A stretch of DNA of 64,000 bases from assembly GCA_029844215.1 (NCBI GenBank), contig CM056726.1:38867001-38931000 (forward strand), read 5' to 3'. Position 1 is the stretch's first letter. The number at the start of each line of letters is the position of its first letter. Positions 58,674 to 64,000 of the stretch are shown here, one piece after another. The position numbers and the translations under genes were made by a program. The notes below the pieces were generated by a model that searched no databases, was not told where the DNA came from, and saw only the letters and a program-made list of their open reading frames with translations. The stretch comes from Przewalskia tangutica. Lineage: Eukaryota; Streptophyta; Magnoliopsida; Solanales; Solanaceae.

Positions 58674-59393
58674 TAGAGATGTCAGTGGGGCGGGTAAATA
58701 CGGGTACCGCCACGCACCCGCTCCAATTGGGGTGGGTATGGGGGATGGATTGGTGGGAGGTGGGGCGGGTATGGGTATCAAAAGTGCTACCCGCCATGGG
58801 TAGTGGGGCGGGGGTGGATTTCATATAAGACCCCGCGCGCCCCATTACCATGCACTGTACCACATCGATGCCTCAGCACCGCCCATATCCGTATCATCTA
58901 TTAGTTTAATTAGGCTATTTACGAATTTATTTGGCCCTTTCTTGATTTAAAATGTGACTTGAGCTAACCCACACCGTGTCATGCTTGTTAAACACAAATG
59001 CACCACGTTTCTTTTTCTCATTCTCTTTGTTCTCCTTTTTTTGTTAAATATTTTCATCTTTACTGTTTTTTAATATTCATAATATTTTGGTAAGGTTTTA
59101 GAATTGATATTCGATACACCATAGTGGAAAGGTTCCTTATTTTTTTCCTTTTTCTTATATAACTTTCATTTTGGTGACTAAAACAATTGCTAGACATTAT
59201 TTGAGCATTTTATTAATGGGTACCCGCCGGGTAAGTGGGTATCCGCGTGAAGTAAGTGGGGCGGGGCGGGTGGAGGAATTACTACCCGTGATGAGTGGTG
59301 GGGCGGGGGTGGGGATGTGTTTTAGGTGGTGGGTACGGGTATGGGATACCCTTCCCCCGCCCCCTCCCCCGCCCCGCCTCATTGACATTCCTA
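58674..59393. mobile_element. Non-autonomous hAT element (MITE-like)
   Basis: 720 bases with inverted ends TAGAGATGTCAGTGGGG and (reverse complement) TAGGAATGTCAATGAGG. It has a perfect 8-base target duplication CTTCTTAT (58666-58673, 59394-59401) and GGCGGG/CCCGCC-rich subterminal repeats. No transposase. It sits in the outer solo LTR. Confidence 0.93.
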
Positions 59394-59401
59394 CTTCTTA
59401 T

Positions 59402-60399
59402 GTTAATCCGGCCTCTTAATCCATATAAAACAATCCACTAAAAATAGTCCATAATCCAACACAACGAGGGTAAGATGTGAAGCCTTTCTACACCATTCTA
59501 TACCCTTAATCTTTTAGGACTTACATTGGCAATTACCACACTTAAACATGCATAACAGTAACTGAATTTTCAGCATTATAACCCCACAAAACAACCCCTA
59601 AAATAGCACCACAATGTCTCACAGTTTCATGCAGTTCTCGGCCAACCACCAATACCATAACCCTTTTCATAATTCATTATTATCCAATTCAAGTTTCAAC
59701 ACTCTTATATAAATCATAACAACTTGTAATAACAAGATTTCCTTCATTTTAACATGTAATAAGTGAAGATAACAACAACAATAACAAATGAATCCAACAA
59801 CACCAAAAACTGTCCAGAATCGACTAACATGCCAAGACTGTGACATGCATTTCTTAATCTCCATTTTACTTAGCACAAGTTCATCTCTCAACTATAACAT
59901 TAAGTAACTTCTAATTACATAATGAAGGAAGAGATAAGAGAGTTTTGGGTGATAAAGATATTATGAGCTAAGGCAAACAAGTCTTCAAGACTTGTATCTA
60001 TAACATGTGCACAAGCACAAGTGGATGGGGACCCATGTGGACCACTTGTCCACTTGTCTTCACTTTATGAAAATATCTTCCACCCTAATCTCTTCACAAA
60101 ATATTAATCCAACACTTAGCAAAATCTTACTATTTTTGATGGAAATCCCCCCCCCCCCCCCCCAAATTGTGAAATTTTCGATTGGCTCATATTCTTAATG
60201 CCAAGATTTAATAATACAATCCTAAGTCCATAACTCCATTGAAAAGAATTCAACCACTAATATTAATTCTCGTCGTCACATTCGTTGTATCCAAAATTAT
60301 TTCATATAGAAAATGTAAATATATTTTCCTTCCAACATTAAATTCTTATTTCCTTACTCACGTTCTCACTTATATGCCCTGGAATTACGGGGTGTAACG
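59402..60399 (-). repeat. Outer solo LTR, remaining part
   Basis: Resumes after the hAT element and runs to the LTR end. Bases 60160-60399 match the 5' LTR of the Tekay element at 18290-18530. A run of 17 C lies at 60147-60163. No gene. Confidence 0.8.
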
Positions 60400-61058
60400 C
60401 CTACTCCAACACATATAATCCGGGGTGGAGAAATCACCCAAATTTTTCATGGAAAAATGAACAAGGGCAGCAACCACAATTTCAGGCATCATCCTCACAT
60501 CAGTTCAGCCCACCAGACCCATAAGAGAAGCAGAGTGAGTTCCAAGCAGCTTTGTTGACCCTGACAAATTCCCAGTCTCAGTTCATGACAGAAACCAGAT
60601 CATCCATCAGGAATTTGGAGACGCAAGTGGGACAACTAGCTAACATGCTTAACAACAGAGAGCAAGAGAATCTTCCCAGCAATATTGTGGTGAACCCAAG
60701 AGAACAGTGCCAAATAATTACTTGAGGAGTGGGAAGCAGTTAGAGCAGGTTTCACCCCAGCCAGTGGTTGAACAAGAAAAAGCAGTTGAGGCAAAGAAAG
60801 ATGGGATTACTGAGGACCGCCCTATTATAGAGAAAGCTCCACCAGTAGTCATGAGAGAATATGTAGACAAAATTCCTTTCCCCCAAAGACTGCAGAAGAA
60901 GTCCTTAGACAAGGAGTTTTCCAAGTTTTTAGAGGTCTTCAAAAAGCTTCATATCAATCTCTCATTCATTGAAGCTTTGGAGCAGATGTCAACATATGTG
61001 AAGTTCATGAAACATCCTATTTAAGAAGAAGAAGCTGACAGATTATGAGACAATAGCG

Positions 61059-61613
61059 TTGACAGAGGAGTGCAGTGCTAACTTGCAAAAGAAACTTTCC
61101 CCAAAGTTGAACGATCCAGGGAGTTTCACCTTACCTTGGACAATACGGAATGCTACATGTAAAAGGGATTTATGTGATTTGGAGGCAAGTGTCAACCTGA
61201 TGCCCCTCAATGTGTTTAGAAGACTTAGTTTGGGGGAGGCGATACCAACCACAGTCACCCTACAGCTAGCTGATCGCTCGATTGTGTATCCCCAAGGAAT
61301 AATTAAAGATGTGTTGGTACAAGTGGGTAAATTCATTCTTCCTGCTGATTTTCTCATTTTAGACATGGATGAAGATGAAAATATGCCCATGATCATTGGG
61401 AGACCATTCCTAGCCTCAGGAAGAGCCCTCATTGATGTTGAAATGGGGGAGTTAAAGCTCAGAGTCCAAGGTGAGGAAATAGTATTCAAAGTTTGCAGAC
61501 CACCCACTGAACCTCAAATAAATGATAGATACTTTGTCATTGGGATAACTGACAAGGGTGTAGCTGAGAAAAGTCTCACAAGTACTGCTGCTTATGGGAG
61601 ACCATTAAAATAA
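61059..61613 (+). pseudogene. Athila-like aspartic protease (second copy)
   Basis: A 184-residue open stretch equivalent to the intronic copy: LNDPGSFTLPWTI, then DLEASVNLMPLNVF, ADRSIVYPQGI, LDMDEDENMPMIIGRPFL. The Gly after the catalytic Asp-Leu (DLGAS in the other copy) is Glu here, which should disable the active-site loop. The frame stops without reaching any RT domain. Confidence 0.8.
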
Positions 61614-63218
61614 TGTAAGAATTTTGCACCCTCGTGAATGATGTTGTGGATGAGAACAAGGGAATGAACCCCCTGAAATGAGCCCTGTGAAAAAGAAAAT
61701 GAGGAGGAGGAAAATGGTGTTAAAATGGATATGCGGAGGGGATACTCTACCCCCTTGATTTAGTAAGTAACCTGCGTCCGGCTAAAAGACGTTAAAGACA
61801 GCGCTACTTGGGAGGCAACCCAATGATTTTAATTATGTTATTTCAATTCTTGTTTTAGTTGTTTTATTTTGTCTTGAACAGTCTCACAGTATTGGTTTTT
61901 GTCTTATGTTTTTATGGCAGGTGGACTAAGGACTGACCCTGAGTAGAAAAGGATCAAAAACACTGAAACTTCAGAGAGCCTGATGATGTGCAATTTCCAG
62001 AATTTTTCCTCCCAGACATCCGTTATGACCGTTGTATTGTGTCAGTAAGTTGTCCCTTTATTTTTAGTCTTCACACATTAGGGATAATGTGTCGATTAAA
62101 TTTGGGAGAGTGTCTTATTTTGTTTATTGTTTTGTTTTTGAGTCCTTTTTATTGTCTTCGTGTTGTTTTGTGTGTTTTTTAATCAGATTTTTTTTTATGG
62201 ATCATGCATGTTGTAGTTGCTAACGATATTGAGTGGATAAAATGGGATAATGTAATGGAATTGAAAGCAAAAAAAAATATGTGTGCTTAAGTTAGATATG
62301 CCAAAAATTCATGACATCTAATTATTTGAGATATTTGTGCTTAGCCTATGTGTGTCAGTTATGGAAAGAAAGGTTGAAAATGTCTAGAAAATATGTTTTC
62401 TTGTTATTTTAGACGAAATAGTTAAGATATACATGTTTAGGGAGTTTATTCAGGCATTTCTTTGATAGTCCTTCTTACTGTTCATTACCTACCCTGACAT
62501 AAATTATATCACTAGTCAGCCCCTTTGAGTCTAAAATAATATATTTGTTTGATACCCTATTATTCCTTTGTTGTGCCATAAGTAATAATGGAAAAATATT
62601 GGAATGAGAAGTGTTGAAAAAGAAACAAAAGGAGAGTGAAAAATTTGATGCACTCCAATAAAAAATATGCAAAAGTCTAAGTTTGGGGGTACCTGTTATT
62701 TATAATATATCTCATTCTCTCAAAAGAAAAGAGGGGAAAATAGGTATAAGATTAAAAATAAAGTCAAAAAGAATGAAAAATAGTTGAAAGAAAAATGCTT
62801 ATGGTACGTAATTTGAGCCTAAATGCCTACTTTTACCTACCCCTGTCTAAGCCTACATTACAACCCTTGAAATTCATAATGATATTTAATATGTATATCT
62901 ATGATTAGTGGAGAATAGCAAGTAAATAGGTCTATAGCATTTTGGGAAAGATGAAATGAAATTGACATGCATAAGTTAGGTGTTTGTATTCCAGTGATTG
63001 TGATCTAAGTGAATTTGCGAAATATGTAACTTGAAATTCTAGATTGCTGAATATTCATTCTATGTATGTTCTAACATATTATCCCAACTTTCATCCATAA
63101 TTTTAAAGAAGTATTGCTATGACTACTTGATTCATTTCATAGAGTCTTTGTTTTTTTTGTTTTTGTTTATTGTTTAGTGTTTTACTCGAGGGCGAGTAAA
63201 GTGTAAGTTTGGGTTGTT
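61614..63218 (+). other. Conserved non-coding 3' internal region (second copy)
   Basis: Aligns with 38077-39650 in reverse. It includes the word GCTACTTGGGAGGCAACCCA near 61804, the hairpin at 62073-62092 and three purine-tract-like words at 62098-62108, 62679-62689 and 63205-63213. Confidence 0.6.
62073..62092 (+). promoter_or_regulatory. GNRA-type hairpin (second copy)
   Basis: ACACATTA, loop GGGA, TAATGTGT. The closing pair is A-T here and G-C in the intronic copy, so the stem is kept while the bases changed. Confidence 0.55.
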
Positions 63219-63434
63219 TGTTAAGTGTATTTTGTATACACTTTTGAGTCCTTTTTAGTTAGTATTTTACTCTTTTATTTTGCGTTTAGTATAGTATTAG
63301 GTTTATTTTTCTTTCTTTTGAGTCACAACGATCATAAAGGAGGAAGTACATAATCGAGGATGAAATGAGCTTAATTGAGATGGAATTGCACACTAAAAAG
63401 GCCAAGAAATGAAGCCTAAGAAGTCCCGGGAAGT
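63219..63434 (+). repeat. 3' LTR of the second Athila-like element (start only)
   Basis: TGTTAAGTGTATTTTG matches the 5' LTR from 51456 on. It is interrupted at 63434. Confidence 0.85.
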
Positions 63435-64000
63435 TGTCACGACTCGAACCCCGGGCCCGCGACTGGTGCCCTACCTGGGCACCCCCTTTTATACCCTCAC
63501 ATCCCTTTCACGACATAGGCCAAATAATAAATGAAAATTGTATATGTAGCAACAAAACAAGCCGATGAGGCTGCCGCTATATATATATATATATAATTGG
63601 AACATCTCTACAACACCGTAGTATAACTGGCCAACAACATATATACACAACTCCCGCAAGTCCAGCCCACATATGAATACAGACCTCTAAGAGTTTAGAC
63701 AGTAACCTATGATGGGACAGGGCCCCGCCACACCCCTGAATGTACGTAAGCCTACCATACCAGGGTCCGTATCAACATGACAAGCCTCCGAAGTAATGGA
63801 GTTTTTCCAAAAATGAGTAGAGATCCTAAGAGTGAGGATCACCAAACTGTGTACCTAAACCTGCGGCATGAAACGCAGCCCCAGAAAGAAAGGGGTCAAG
63901 ATAACTAAGTATGTAAACATAAAGTACAATAAATAAACCATAACTGGCCAAAAGATGACAGAGACAAGTAAAAATCTTACCAGCTCCAACCATGCCATAT
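63435..64000 (-). repeat. Tekay-type LTR, running off the window
   Basis: TGTCACGACTCGAACCCCG and the following sequence match the LTR starts at 15693 and 54006 (GACTGGTGCCCTACCTGGGC). A TA microsatellite is at 63580-63596. Whether a full element or a solo LTR follows cannot be seen. Confidence 0.85.

Larger units (their letters stand above)
54006..60399 (-). mobile_element. Solo Tekay-type LTR inserted in Athila gag
   Basis: TGTCACAACCCGAACC to GGGGTGTAACG, flanked by a perfect CCTAC duplication (54001-54005, 60400-60404). The last base should be A and reads G. After subtracting its two own insertions it is about 2.9 kb. No internal region remains, as expected after recombination between two LTRs. 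Confidence 0.92.
52935..61022 (+). pseudogene. gag of the second Athila-like element, interrupted
   Basis: Residues 1-300 (52935-53837) are open: MRSRRGAYTLIPLNPEIERL, AERSLGDYVMPTITGV, LRDRAKCWLNSLQAN, WQDIAQKFLAKFFPPAKPAK, LYDTWERFKDLQRKCPHHGI, FYNGMCGTTRTIIDAAAGG. A TAG at 53835 is private to this copy and a second TAG at 53841 is shared with the intronic copy. A zinc knuckle follows (CEICGGSHTFDRC, near 53889-53927). The frame is then split by a 6.4 kb solo LTR after ...RPYNNPY and resumes at 60405 through the linker to 61022 (KIPFPQRLQKKSLDKEFSKF). Confidence 0.85.
51456..63434 (+). mobile_element. Athila-like element, gag-protease only, split by insertions
   Basis: 5' LTR 51456-52775, primer site, gag, protease, non-coding 3' internal region and the start of the 3' LTR at 63219. 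A solo LTR (54006-60399) sits inside gag. Without it the internal region is about 4.0 kb, as in the intronic copy. No RT, RNase H or integrase motif is present. The 3' LTR is cut at 63434 by another LTR. Confidence 0.88.

Noticed and set aside
59171..59419. Open frames rich in Gly/Pro on both strands
   Set aside because: They lie in the GC-rich end of the hAT MITE-like element.
1..64000. tRNA, rRNA, organelle DNA blocks or a biosynthetic gene cluster
   Set aside because: Looked for recognisable genes of these kinds and saw none; the three genes are functionally unrelated.

Overview
This is nuclear DNA of a flowering plant, most likely a member of the Solanaceae. The evidence is intron-rich genes with GT-AG junctions, Tekay, Athila and Copia LTR retrotransposons, hAT, Stowaway and Tourist elements, and SINE fragments with the heads and TTG-rich tails typical of nightshade SINEs. 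No prokaryotic, organellar, rRNA, tRNA or CRISPR feature is supported.

Layout. From 1 to 22913 is a nested stack of mobile elements: a gag-only Tekay-type gypsy element (1-6760, minus), the 3' part of a hAT transposon (6761-7736, plus), a decayed full-length Tekay element (7737-18530, minus), part of a plus-oriented LTR of the same clade (18531-21778) and the tail of a Copia element with its 3' LTR (21779-22913). The gene island runs from about 23 to 49 kb. It holds a complete ten-exon SEC12-like WD40 gene (23689-31702, plus), a group I WRKY gene (34869-44858, plus) and a single-exon PAT1-branch GRAS gene (45909-47459, minus), the last two tail to tail. A 6.9 kb Athila-like element lies antisense in the conserved intron of the C-terminal WRKY domain, next to a Tourist MITE. 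From 49858 to the end is a second stack: a dead hAT transposase and a second Athila-like element (51456 onward, plus). The Athila gag is split by a solo LTR, which itself carries a second solo LTR and a hAT MITE. Another LTR starts at 63435 and runs off the window.

The three genes do not form a pathway. The SEC12-like protein is expected at the ER membrane as a SAR1 exchange factor for COPII budding; the other two are nuclear regulators. The WRKY gene is the most unusual. Its N-terminal coding exon has a 246-base tandem duplication with frame breaks that a GT-AG intron spanning one repeat unit would remove, and its C-terminal domain has Asp in place of an almost invariant Tyr. I saw no obviously new multi-gene system. 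The other notable observations concern retrotransposon structure: gag-protease-only Athila copies with a shared internal stop and a covarying GNRA hairpin, and different tandem arrays at a matching offset in each Tekay LTR lineage.
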